DNA of 64,000 bases from Bacteroidales bacterium H4 (GTDB lineage: Bacteria > Bacteroidota > Bacteroidia > Bacteroidales > Muribaculaceae). The notes under the pieces were generated by a model. It saw only the letters and a program-made list of their open reading frames with translations, ran no database searches and was not told the DNA's origin. How positions within the stretch are numbered: the stretch's first letter is position 1; each line of letters opens with the position of its first letter. Of the stretch, positions 24,101 through 31,074 are shown piece after piece. Location of the stretch: NCBI GenBank assembly GCA_001701165.1, contig DAAP01000024.1, positions 32,478 through 96,477 of the forward strand, read 5' to 3'. A program made the position numbers and the translations under genes.

Positions 24101-24589
24101 GACTTCTGCAGCTGCAGTATCCGCAGTGGCTTTGACGGCTGCAATCTCCTTTGATGCATTTTGCACGTGTGTGTCAAAGTCCGCCCTTAGTGTCTCCTGA
24201 GCTTTGTCGATGGCGTCTATGCTGCCGGAATATTCCGCCACTTCCTTCCTTAAGTCATCTATGTCGTTGATGTCTAATGTGGGACCGCCTGTCTTACCGC
24301 TATCTGTCCATACGCCGTTTTTGGCTATGTATATCGGTCCGGGTAGCCCGGATTCGCTCACAAATGCATAGTCACCGTCTGCCGGCGCAGGATATGCATC
24401 GTTCAAATCTGTTAAGCTCAAAAAATAGCCCTTGCACGCACCCTTGATGTTGGGCGCATGCAGCCATCCTTCAACTTTCAGGTTGTGCCCTATGGTGGCA
24501 CATCCACGCACTACGGCGTTGCCCCCGGCTGACACATTGCGCCCTACCGCAACATCACCGTCTATCTGTTTTGTTGGAATTGAACTCAT
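21191..24589 (-). CDS. tail fibre / receptor-binding protein
   Basis: A 1132-residue protein of modular fibre type. Residues about 1-100 start SSIPTKQIDGDVAVGRNVS and include a carbohydrate-fibre-like GPIYIAKNGVW unit. Residues about 110-290 form a long Ala-rich coiled coil (AAEVAIAKEQAAAAVSTANE; ANEAKNAAQSANDKANA) containing a repeated DHAAIRK plus AHxxA block. The middle, about 540-690, has repeated VEVTGYLEVG, EVQIDVDGNISTTG and EVKIDINGNISTEG units typical of triple-beta-spiral-like shafts. The C-terminal 250 residues are globular and end AETKYVTFVSA. It should bind the host surface. It overlaps the connector gene by TAATG. Confidence 0.82.
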   Translation of the reverse strand: MSSIPTKQIDGDVAVGRNVSAGGNAVVRGCATIGHNLKVEGWLHAPNIKGACKGYFLSLTDLNDAYPAPADGDYAFVSESGLPGPIYIAKNGVWTDSGKTGGPTLDINDIDDLRKEVAEYSGSIDAIDKAQETLRADFDTHVQNASKEIAAVKATADTAAAEVAIAKEQAAAAVSTANEANTTANEAKNAAQSANDKANAAKSEAETANTTASAAAKSAAAAAETAAGAVTAINTLKTENTTDHAAIRKEAMDALAAHAAANDKAFADEASARKAVSDALAAHETADAADHAAIRKTLSDSLASAKQEQHNTLGISGIVAFDGFVGDVTDDTSTAAPIVRDPKGKVQQGAATVHFSTADGNFLIKQDGSYYPIWDDDYLWQDRNQEPWADKAYYNIADGKLYKFGSDNQLHEIALTKLRDDTGILPCRVRMAAPLAEPTTGYPTAHNYTIWWSQTAKAFFAALGYDEAAQDDAIENYNYYPLSVCDEYTDYCTLSGSTQTATPRTDRIFRSGNDLWQYDKAAGKMVKLGDVTGKDLAIRNLECYDATLQGDVEVTGYLEVGNSLTVQNGLTVDKGNITCPTGDIQGYGVRGNLAKFGEADEVQIDVDGNISTTGKVSGIVVHGDSATFCQADEVKIDINGNISTEGSLTVSKGIEADGIVSQGGLTAGTSLTAASGEISGDLLVGTLNVDNGITANGNINAGDLTVNHTATLSDTTLSGDTTFDGGSVSVDSGSLVVASGVGFYADNINNVRIDGRIDFVFHGIRQSLPTDYTAVAQAVSPKTRSDGSSYDIFYIRDKKHFVAVDDAAKTYAERFYDDEEYNITTNNKPTTARTDRTWRWGADTYKYDTEAYISAYYGKGNDKYGADLVCVTDAGKALFVKMWRDAIYRPMRGGGKAGFFNIDSLGNCYDKNNPQYQLDYGGYYPEWHETPGFFINGITGISYAEARQIYDVRTYGPYPRKISDGDIIRTNMLCCYNYAAGGGQDGQGINTPFVFQSNDVQVIRVAAGLRGQRPTSSAAVYGMLSFYNADNLQEVIGAVQPQSLGDVAFNSLYSPFGSKLQYLWIDGLSVSLTKTFAKASSINVDCLRYLVEKSRATAAKPISVTLHADVFAALPDDILTLAETKYVTFVSA

Positions 24590-25224
24590 TATTGAATGAT
24601 TGATTTTGCTAAATCGGTCATGGCCGACGCTTTGTCAGCTTCGCCGTAGGTGGTTAATACTAATGCAGCCACGGTGTATACAACTGCCGTGTAGCATTTC
24701 TCGCTGATGTCGATGCCGTCATCCTTGTCTATGTGCGGATATGGCACATATCCGGCTCGCACTATCATGGCTGTATTGTCTTTACAGGCATAGAACTCAA
24801 GAGCCTTACCCTCCGCCCTGTTGACAATGGCACATACGGGCTTCTGCACGTTTCCGCGTATGCCTTTATATCGCGACGACTGTTTTGCATACAGCGGATC
24901 ATCAACCGAAATGGCCTCATACACGGTGCGCTCCCAGTCACTCATACGAAAGGCTATAAGACGCATGAAGTCGTCGGGCAGCAATACCCAGCCACTTCCG
25001 TCTCCATTCCAATATATATCGCTCGAAAAGTCGTGGCCCTCTTCCAAAAATTGAACAGGAGCGGCGGTCTCAACTCTCCGCACGGCTTCAACGATTTTGG
25101 AGCGTATGATTTCTTCAAGCGACAGCGTTTCAATATCATCCGTCGCTATAAGCTGTTCGCTTGTCATATTTTGGTCTATGGCTATGCGAACATCACGCGC
25201 AATTTGCAGGATTTTGTACACCAT
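24589..25224 (-). CDS. head-tail connector / adaptor-like protein
   Basis: A 211-residue protein: an N-terminal helix (YKILQIARDVRIAIDQ), LSLEEIIRSKIVEAVRRVETAAP, then VLLPDDFMRLIAFRMSDWER, a segment typical of connector or tail-adaptor proteins, and a long helical end (CYTAVVYTVAALVLTTYGEAD). The arrangement helix bundle plus beta domain, in the order capsid, this gene, fibre, suggests the adaptor (P22 gp4 class). The match is by pattern and position only. Confidence 0.68.
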   Translation of the reverse strand: MVYKILQIARDVRIAIDQNMTSEQLIATDDIETLSLEEIIRSKIVEAVRRVETAAPVQFLEEGHDFSSDIYWNGDGSGWVLLPDDFMRLIAFRMSDWERTVYEAISVDDPLYAKQSSRYKGIRGNVQKPVCAIVNRAEGKALEFYACKDNTAMIVRAGYVPYPHIDKDDGIDISEKCYTAVVYTVAALVLTTYGEADKASAMTDLAKSIIQ

Positions 25225-25236
25225 ATCGCCGGACGT

Positions 25237-25812
25237 TTACACGAAGATTATCTCTACGTTGTGGGCCTTGCCTGCGTTGATGATGTCCTCGCGGTTGCGC
25301 AGCTTGCTACGGACGTAGCCGAAAGTCTGCTCAAGGTAGTCCTTTGCGTCATCGTTGCAGGAAAACTCCACCTGCGTGAGCGGTTCAGTCGGCGCGGCTT
25401 CTTCGGGCTGTTCCTCTGATGTCGCGCTGTCCTCGGCGTTGACCTCGGCGGCTTCGGCTTCCTCGGTAGTTTCGGGGACTTTCTCGGCTTCTGCCGTGGG
25501 CGTGGGTGTGGGCGTGGGCGTAGGATTGCGCCGCTCTGCGATTGCAGTAGCAGGCTTGGGTCGCTCGATGTGGATTTCTTCATCCAGTTCTATGGTTCGG
25601 ACAATGCGGATGCGTCCGCGCTTGAACTCGTTGCTGTTCTCTATTGCCTGCTGAATGAGGAAACTACTGGTGGTGTATGTGGCAGGTGTCACGCCGATGG
25701 CATTCATACTGCCTCCGGTAAATGTAACCTTGAGGGTATTCTTACCGAAGCGGATGATGCTCTGATATTCCATCATGCCCGACACGCCGTAAGTTATTCT
25801 CTTTTTTTTCAT
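25237..25812 (-). CDS. structural protein with PT repeat and acidic linker
   Basis: A 191-residue protein in three parts: an N-terminal beta-rich domain (residues 1-75, ITYGVSGMMEYQSIIRFGK), a low-complexity linker with NPTPTPTPTPTAE followed by a Glu/Ala-rich run (residues 90-145), and a C-terminal helix-rich domain (VEFSCNDDAKDYLEQTF). It follows the major capsid gene behind a terminator, so it may be a minor head protein or head fibre. The PT linker is coded by a visible hexanucleotide repeat at about 25497-25527. Confidence 0.62.
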   Translation of the reverse strand: MKKKRITYGVSGMMEYQSIIRFGKNTLKVTFTGGSMNAIGVTPATYTTSSFLIQQAIENSNEFKRGRIRIVRTIELDEEIHIERPKPATAIAERRNPTPTPTPTPTAEAEKVPETTEEAEAAEVNAEDSATSEEQPEEAAPTEPLTQVEFSCNDDAKDYLEQTFGYVRSKLRNREDIINAGKAHNVEIIFV

Positions 25813-25827
25813 TGTTGTGGCATTTAT

Positions 25828-25864
25828 TAAAAGAGGCGGACGGCATTTCTACCAGTCCGCCTCT
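25828..25864 (-). terminator. terminator directly after the capsid gene
   Basis: Perfect 10-bp arms AGAGGCGGAC (25832-25841) and GTCCGCCTCT (25855-25864) with a T run on the minus strand. It would stop most transcripts after the major capsid gene and lower expression of the connector and fibre genes. Confidence 0.8.
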
Positions 25865-25891
25865 CTGTTGTTTACTTAGTCTTGATGGGCC

Positions 25892-27469
25892 TTAGACGCT
25901 GATTACATCGCCAACCTCATACTCGCTCCACGTTGTTGTGGTCTTGATCGTCGCGGAAGCACCCTCACCAGTGGTAGTGGTGGTGTTCTTGGCACGCCAA
26001 AGCGTACCCTTGACAGCGGTGGCTGCGATACCGGGGCAGTCGCTAAGCAGGTAGTAGATACCGCCGTCAACCGGGGATTCGGGGGCAGTAGAGCCTTCGT
26101 AGAACAGATAGTGGGCTGCGTCCTCGTTGACGTTGTCGTTGGCGGTGGTGTCCTCGCCGTTGATCCATAAGTGGCAAGAGCCTTTGAGGGCGATTGCATC
26201 CCATGTGAGAATGCTCTCGCGTGTTGCCTCTTCGCCCTCCACGCGGTCAGACGATGAGTGTTCGGCGGCGAGAACGTAACGCACAAGGCGGTCGGGCGAA
26301 AGCAGGAATGCCGAATTGCTCCAGCCGAGGCGGTCAAAGGTCGGCTCACGCTTGAACTCAATGTCGCCGAACACGGTGTGAATGGCGGTAACGGTCCATC
26401 CGAACTTGTTGGTCTTGACGTCAATCTTGACCTCCGGGTGCTTCGAGAAGTCGATGCACTGGATGTTCTCAAGGAAGTTCTTGCCGCAGAGGGCCAGGCC
26501 ACTGCTCGGAACGTCCTCGCCGGTGAAGAACATCTTGGCAAGGGCGATGAACTCTTCGTAAGTCCACTTGCCGATGTGCTGAATCTCTTTCTTCACCTGA
26601 TAGCGCACGCCCTCGGAGAAGTAGATGTCCTGCACGCCGACTTCGGGTGTGTTCACCTTAATCTTGCCCTTACGTCCGGCAAGCAGGGAGCGGTTGGTGT
26701 CGCACTTGAACTTGGTAAGTGCGGCCTCGGCGATGATTGCCTTGGTGAACGGGATGCGCTTCTTGACGGCATCGAAGTAGTCCGACACGATGCGGTTCAT
26801 GCCACGCTTCTGCAAGAACACGCGAGTGGGCTGCGGAACGAATAGGTCGGGGTCAACCTTCTTCTGCGTTTCATAGAGCGCGTTGCCGAGCAGTATGAGT
26901 TTCGTTCCGGCGGGAATTGCAGGCGTGGTGCAATACTCGGCATCGGTGGTTGACTTGGGACCATTAACGGCGCGACAGATGGGGTTGCCTGTTGTGGGGT
27001 CGTGACCGACAACAAACAGCATGAGGTCTTTGCTGGGCGTTGCCTTGCTTCCGTCCTCGGTATAGCCGTCAACACCAACGGCAAGCAACGTGCCGTAGGG
27101 ACGCGGAATCTGCTGGTCGTCGCCGTCAAGGGAAACTACGAATTGATTGCTTGTGCCTTTGGCAACGGCGGCGGTTGTGGTCACGCAGGTGCGAGGCTCG
27201 TCAATCATGTAGTGGTCAACTTCGGGCGATGTAACCTTGACACGCTTTGCTTTCAGCGCAATCTGCATGAGGGGTGTGTCATCGCCCTTAAACTTGTAGA
27301 GTTCTTCGTCAAGGTCGGGCTGCACGAGGTTGCCACCGTCAATGCCGCCGGTTGCCCCTGCGAGATTGCTCACAGTAGCGGCTGCTCCGCTTACCTGCGA
27401 ACTGACTCCGGCTGAGCCGGGGGTCGGGGTGGGATTTGTACCACCAACATTTACTGTTTCTCCGTCCAT
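25892..27469 (-). CDS. major capsid protein
   Basis: A 525-residue protein, the size and position (directly after scaffold, before connector) of a podophage major capsid protein. The N-terminal about 60 residues are a Gly/Ala/Pro-rich arm (GGTNPTPTPGSAGVSSQV, VSNLAGATGGIDGG), then ELYKFKGDDTPLMQIALKAK begins the folded part. The middle has FVPQPTRVFLQKRGMNRIVS and ISYFSEGVRYQVKKE-like segments. The HK97-type fold is presumed, not demonstrable here. Its N-terminal arm is repeated in the 56-residue gene immediately upstream. A strong terminator follows. Confidence 0.78.
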   Translation of the reverse strand: MDGETVNVGGTNPTPTPGSAGVSSQVSGAAATVSNLAGATGGIDGGNLVQPDLDEELYKFKGDDTPLMQIALKAKRVKVTSPEVDHYMIDEPRTCVTTTAAVAKGTSNQFVVSLDGDDQQIPRPYGTLLAVGVDGYTEDGSKATPSKDLMLFVVGHDPTTGNPICRAVNGPKSTTDAEYCTTPAIPAGTKLILLGNALYETQKKVDPDLFVPQPTRVFLQKRGMNRIVSDYFDAVKKRIPFTKAIIAEAALTKFKCDTNRSLLAGRKGKIKVNTPEVGVQDIYFSEGVRYQVKKEIQHIGKWTYEEFIALAKMFFTGEDVPSSGLALCGKNFLENIQCIDFSKHPEVKIDVKTNKFGWTVTAIHTVFGDIEFKREPTFDRLGWSNSAFLLSPDRLVRYVLAAEHSSSDRVEGEEATRESILTWDAIALKGSCHLWINGEDTTANDNVNEDAAHYLFYEGSTAPESPVDGGIYYLLSDCPGIAATAVKGTLWRAKNTTTTTGEGASATIKTTTTWSEYEVGDVISV

Positions 27470-27496
27470 GGTTGGAAAAATTTTGAGATTAAAGAT

Positions 27497-27667
27497 TTAT
27501 TTATTGTCGTTTTCAATGAAATTGCCTTTGCCTATTCCATCAGTCGCGGATGCAAGATTGCTGACGGAAGCGGTCGCGCCTGCAACATGACTGCGGATTC
27601 CTGCCGACCCTTTTGTCGGTGTGACCTTATAGCCCTCATCGGGGCAGTGTACCACAACGCCGTCCAT
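27497..27667 (-). CDS. 56-residue mini-protein resembling capsid N-terminal arm
   Basis: A short complete frame between scaffold (gap 2 bases) and major capsid (gap 27 bases). Its sequence GSAGIRSHVAGATASVSNLA followed by SATDGIGKGNF aligns with GSAGVSSQVSGAAATVSNLA and GATGGIDGGNL of the capsid N-terminus, and both begin MDG. So it is a free-standing copy of the capsid arm. It may be a decoration, an assembly competitor, or a relic of a tandem capsid duplication. Tight spacing and intact frame argue for expression. Confidence 0.75.
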   Translation of the reverse strand: MDGVVVHCPDEGYKVTPTKGSAGIRSHVAGATASVSNLASATDGIGKGNFIENDNK

Positions 27668-27669
27668 GA

Positions 27670-28410
27670 CTACATGGCTTCGCTGGCGAGGTCAAACATA
27701 GACTGCTCTTTGCGTGTCGGAGCTGCGCCCTGTCCGTTCTTGCCGCCGATTGGGGCTGTGCCGTCACCTTTCTTGCTCTTGCGCAGTTTCTCCACAACTT
27801 TTGCGTTGCGTCCTGCTATCTCTCCCTCTTCACCTGCGGCCGCTACATCGGCATCGTAGTTGAGAGCCTTGCAGGCCATGTCAAGAGTTTCGGTGCTGAA
27901 CTTGCCCATAACGCCGTCACGGACTATGCCGAGTAGGAGTTCTACGGCCTTGTCAATCTGCTCATCGCTCATGCCTCGCTCGGACTGGAACTGACGGAGA
28001 GTTTCAAGAGTGGTGTCCATGTTCTTCTCATACTCTTCGTCCAGTTTCTTGGAGTTGGCTACGCGCTCGACATAATCCTTGTTGGCTTCGGCAATCTTGT
28101 CCTGCATTTCGGGGTCGTCAAGCACGTCCTTGATTTCCACGCCGAAGTTGCGCACAAGACCGAGAACCGGGTCAGTGCCGTTGTGCATATCGGTGAGGAA
28201 CTGCGCACTGCGAGGGTCGGCCGCGAACATATCCGACAGAGATTTCTCCCTGCCGCGATACCCCTCCAACTCTGCCTCGTAATTGTCGTAATCATCGGAA
28301 ATCTGTCCGTAGATTTCCTCATCATCCTCGAATTTCTTTTCGGGGTATTTCTTGCGCAGCCGTTCAAGGTGTTGGTCGCGCCTGCTCTTAACTTCGTTAG
28401 TATCAGCCAT
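27670..28410 (-). CDS. capsid scaffolding-like protein
   Basis: A 246-residue, highly charged, helical protein (LERLRKKYPEKKFEDDEEIYG; NYEAELEGYRGREKSL; ERVANSKKLDEEYEKNM) with a basic Gly-rich tail (LRKSKKGDGTAPIGGKNG). Acidic helical body plus basic C-terminal capsid-binding end, and the position immediately before the capsid gene, fit a scaffolding protein. It is the first gene of the capsid operon, 39 bases after the late promoter's -7 element. No protease motif is seen. Confidence 0.75.
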   Translation of the reverse strand: MADTNEVKSRRDQHLERLRKKYPEKKFEDDEEIYGQISDDYDNYEAELEGYRGREKSLSDMFAADPRSAQFLTDMHNGTDPVLGLVRNFGVEIKDVLDDPEMQDKIAEANKDYVERVANSKKLDEEYEKNMDTTLETLRQFQSERGMSDEQIDKAVELLLGIVRDGVMGKFSTETLDMACKALNYDADVAAAGEEGEIAGRNAKVVEKLRKSKKGDGTAPIGGKNGQGAAPTRKEQSMFDLASEAM

Positions 28411-28448
28411 TATTTTGAAAATCTTATGGTTGGGTCATTATCTATGCG

Positions 28449-28492
28449 CAAAAATAAGTCTATAAATTCGGGCGCGACTTTTAAGTTTTGTG
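28449..28492 (-). promoter_or_regulatory. late promoter P4 (scaffold/capsid operon)
   Basis: Minus-strand box CACAAAACTTAAAA (28492-28479), exactly 22 bases, then TATTTTTG (28456-28449). The ATG of the scaffold gene lies 39 bases further on. Confidence 0.78.
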
Positions 28493-28504
28493 ACGTGAAT
28501 TGGT

Positions 28505-28512
28505 TAACTTTG
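28505..28512 (+). promoter_or_regulatory. -7 element for terminase genes
   Basis: TAACTTTG on the plus strand, 36 bases before the ATG at 28548. No -33 TTTG or late box stands at the usual distance, but the box of divergent promoter P4 ends 12 bases upstream, so a bound activator could influence both directions. Confidence 0.5.
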
Positions 28513-28547
28513 CATAGGAACTACCAATCAACATCGCAATGGAATAG

Positions 28548-28994
28548 ATGGCTAAACATTTCGGCTCTATAATGGATTTCACAAGCCAGCGTAATGATGA
28601 CCTCATGCGTGCGTATCGTGAGCAACTCGCCTTGGCGAATTACATTATTATGCCCGAAATTTTTGAGAAGGTGGCTGAATCACCTGCAAGACGCTTTTGG
28701 GTTTCCGAAGAGCGGGCCGCCGTGGAGGTGGCGCGTATGTTGGTTGGAAAGCCCTTTTCGCGTATGCGTCAGAACAAACGCGAGATGTTTGAAGAGATAT
28801 TTCGCAGGTACTTGGCTCTCCGCGATTTGCACCCCGATAAATCGCTCTTTGAACTGGTGTCTAAGGTTGTCCATCAGCCTGCGCCGAAATTCTATCTTAC
28901 ACCTCGCACAGTAGGAGAATTCATATACCGCATTAAGAATGGTTGGTATGACAAGCAGTTTGACCGATATAGACAAGATATTGACGGAGAATGA
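28548..28994 (+). CDS. terminase small subunit-like protein
   Basis: A 148-residue protein in the classical small-terminase position, overlapping the large subunit by 56 bases. It is helical, with SPARRFWVSEERAAVEVARM, FSRMRQNKREMFEEIFRRY, and a C-terminal FYLTPRTVGEFIYRIKNGWY that could mediate oligomer or DNA contacts. No recognised Pfam domain is evident to me. It should recognise the packaging start site. The gene at 55132-55536 is a second candidate for a packaging-related DNA binder. Confidence 0.65.
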   Translation: MAKHFGSIMDFTSQRNDDLMRAYREQLALANYIIMPEIFEKVAESPARRFWVSEERAAVEVARMLVGKPFSRMRQNKREMFEEIFRRYLALRDLHPDKSLFELVSKVVHQPAPKFYLTPRTVGEFIYRIKNGWYDKQFDRYRQDIDGE

Positions 28995-31059
28995 CCGCCG
29001 TAATGAGGTGATGTATGCTTCGTTCAACCCGATTACCGGAGAGGGTTCTATTGGGGAAAGGGTCAAGGTATCTATCTCCGATTTCGTCATGCCTGTCCAG
29101 TGGTTGCCTGCGGAAATGATGTCTATCCCTTTTGTCAGCAAACTGATTAAGGCAGCCTCTATTGACAGATTCCTTTCGGATGTCCTGCACGTTGAGCCGA
29201 ACGACACAGACCATGACAAGGTTTCCGAGAAGTTTATACGCCTGCGCTATCGGCACGATTTTCCCTTTTGGGCCGCAACCCTTGTGTGGATTCACAACAA
29301 GGATGCAGGCTCTGACGTGCTGTTCCGGCTACGCTATCCGCAACGCATACTGGTGTCGCGCTTTGAAGAGAAGCGCAAGGCAGGGTTGCCTATTCGTCTT
29401 ATCCTGCTGAAAGCACGTCAGTGGGGCGGCTCCACTACGACCCAGTTGTATATGGAATGGTTGCAGTTCTTCCACAAGCGAGGACTGAACTCCCTTATCA
29501 TCGCACATCAAGGCACGGCATCCGATGAAATCAAGGATATGTTCGACACGATGATTAAGGAGTACCCGATTGAATTGCTCTACGACATGGGCGCGTCATA
29601 CGACCGCAATGCCCCTAAAATGGTCGGTGTCGGTAAGTCCGGCTCAACATGGCGCGTTCCACAGCGCAACTGCAAGATTAAGATTGGTACTGCCGAACGC
29701 CCTGACGGTTGCCGTGGGGGTGCTTATTCGCTCGTCCACCTCTCCGAGGTCGGGATATGGAAAAAGACTGACGGCAAATCTCCCGAAGATATTGTGCGCT
29801 CTGCCTGTTCGGGTATTCTCCTGCGTCCGCTCACAATGATTGTGATGGAATCTACAGCTAATGGTACTGGCAATTTCTTCCACACCGAATATTCTGCGGC
29901 CGTTGACCCTAACACACCATCCCAGTTTGAGGCATTGTTCATAGCGTGGTTTCAGATCGAGCAATATTCCATGCCGTTTGAGAGTGGCGAAGAGTTGCGC
30001 GAATTTGCAAAATGGCTCTACGACAACCGAGAGAATGACAATGTTTTGTCATCGCGTGAAGAGTGCGGAAAATATCTTTGGTGGCTGTGGGAAAAGGGTG
30101 CGTCACTGGAAGCAATCAACTGGTACATCAAGGAGCGTAGCGGTAAGAACGACCACGGCATAATGGCTTCCGAGTTCCCCTCTGACGATGTTGAGGCTTT
30201 CGTTCATTCCGGCACAATGGTATTCGACAAATATCAAGTCGAAGAATTTGAAAACGCCTGCCGTCCTCCGCGCTACATCGGCGATGTATATGCGGATAGT
30301 GACGAGGGCGAAAAGGCTCTTGAGAACCTGCGCTTCCATGAGGACAGGCAGGGGCAGTTCTGCATTTGGGTCAAACCCGAAGATGATGACGAGGTGGAGA
30401 TAACCGACCGATACCTTACGGTCGTTGACGTGGGCGGTCGCTCTGCAAAAGCCGACTGGTCTGTAATTCTTGTTATCGACCGTCTGAACATGATAGAGGG
30501 CGGTCGCCCGGCTGTTGTCGCCCAGTGGTACGGACATTGCGACATTGACCGCCTCGCGTGGAAAGCTGCGCAGGTGGCGGCTTACTACAATGAATCGCTC
30601 CTTGTCATTGAGAGCAACACACTGGAAACGCATGACCGTGAAAGGCAGGTTGAGGGTGGCGACCAGTCGCAATATATTCTCAATCAGATTTCAACTATCT
30701 ATCCCAACCTTTATGCACGCCGTCAGTCCGAGGACGAGATTAGGCAGGGCGTTCCGCGCAAATATGGCTTCCACACCAACATTGCCACAAAGCCGATGAT
30801 TATCTCAACACTCGTCAAGGTCATACGCGAACACCTCTACACGGAACGCGACAAGCGGTGTCTTGATGAATATCTAACCTATGAGCGTAAGCAGAACGGC
30901 GCGTATGGGGCAATCATCGGCAAGCATGATGACTTGCTTATGACACGCGCTATCGGTATGCACATCTGCTTCTATGAAATGGATATGCCTCGGATTATCC
31001 CCAAACAGCATGGACCGGCTAAAAAAAGAAAAGGCCCCGTTTCCGAGGCCGTTTTCTGA
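28939..31059 (+). CDS. terL: terminase large subunit
   Basis: A 706-residue packaging motor. The ATPase part has a deviant Walker A (ILLKARQWGGSTTTQLYMEW, residues about 155-174) with the Lys-Ala-Arg-Gln start typical of large terminases, and a Walker B region YSLVHLSEVGIW. The nuclease part starts at VVDVGGRSAKADWSVILVID (about residue 495), the first metal-binding Asp of the RNase H-like fold. SQYILNQISTIYPNLY and HDDLLMTRAIGM follow. A start at 28948 would shorten it by three residues. The 3' end carries a hairpin that doubles as terminator. Confidence 0.9.
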   Translation: MVGMTSSLTDIDKILTENDRRNEVMYASFNPITGEGSIGERVKVSISDFVMPVQWLPAEMMSIPFVSKLIKAASIDRFLSDVLHVEPNDTDHDKVSEKFIRLRYRHDFPFWAATLVWIHNKDAGSDVLFRLRYPQRILVSRFEEKRKAGLPIRLILLKARQWGGSTTTQLYMEWLQFFHKRGLNSLIIAHQGTASDEIKDMFDTMIKEYPIELLYDMGASYDRNAPKMVGVGKSGSTWRVPQRNCKIKIGTAERPDGCRGGAYSLVHLSEVGIWKKTDGKSPEDIVRSACSGILLRPLTMIVMESTANGTGNFFHTEYSAAVDPNTPSQFEALFIAWFQIEQYSMPFESGEELREFAKWLYDNRENDNVLSSREECGKYLWWLWEKGASLEAINWYIKERSGKNDHGIMASEFPSDDVEAFVHSGTMVFDKYQVEEFENACRPPRYIGDVYADSDEGEKALENLRFHEDRQGQFCIWVKPEDDDEVEITDRYLTVVDVGGRSAKADWSVILVIDRLNMIEGGRPAVVAQWYGHCDIDRLAWKAAQVAAYYNESLLVIESNTLETHDRERQVEGGDQSQYILNQISTIYPNLYARRQSEDEIRQGVPRKYGFHTNIATKPMIISTLVKVIREHLYTERDKRCLDEYLTYERKQNGAYGAIIGKHDDLLMTRAIGMHICFYEMDMPRIIPKQHGPAKKRKGPVSEAVF
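31029..31056. terminator. terminator between terL and portal gene
   Basis: AAAAGGCCCCG pairs with CGAGGCCGTTTT (one bulge). It lies within the last codons of terL (31029-31056) and ends 19 bases before the convergent portal stop. A T run follows on the plus strand and on the minus strand. Confidence 0.65.
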
Positions 31060-31074
31060 TTGGTACTGGGTTCG

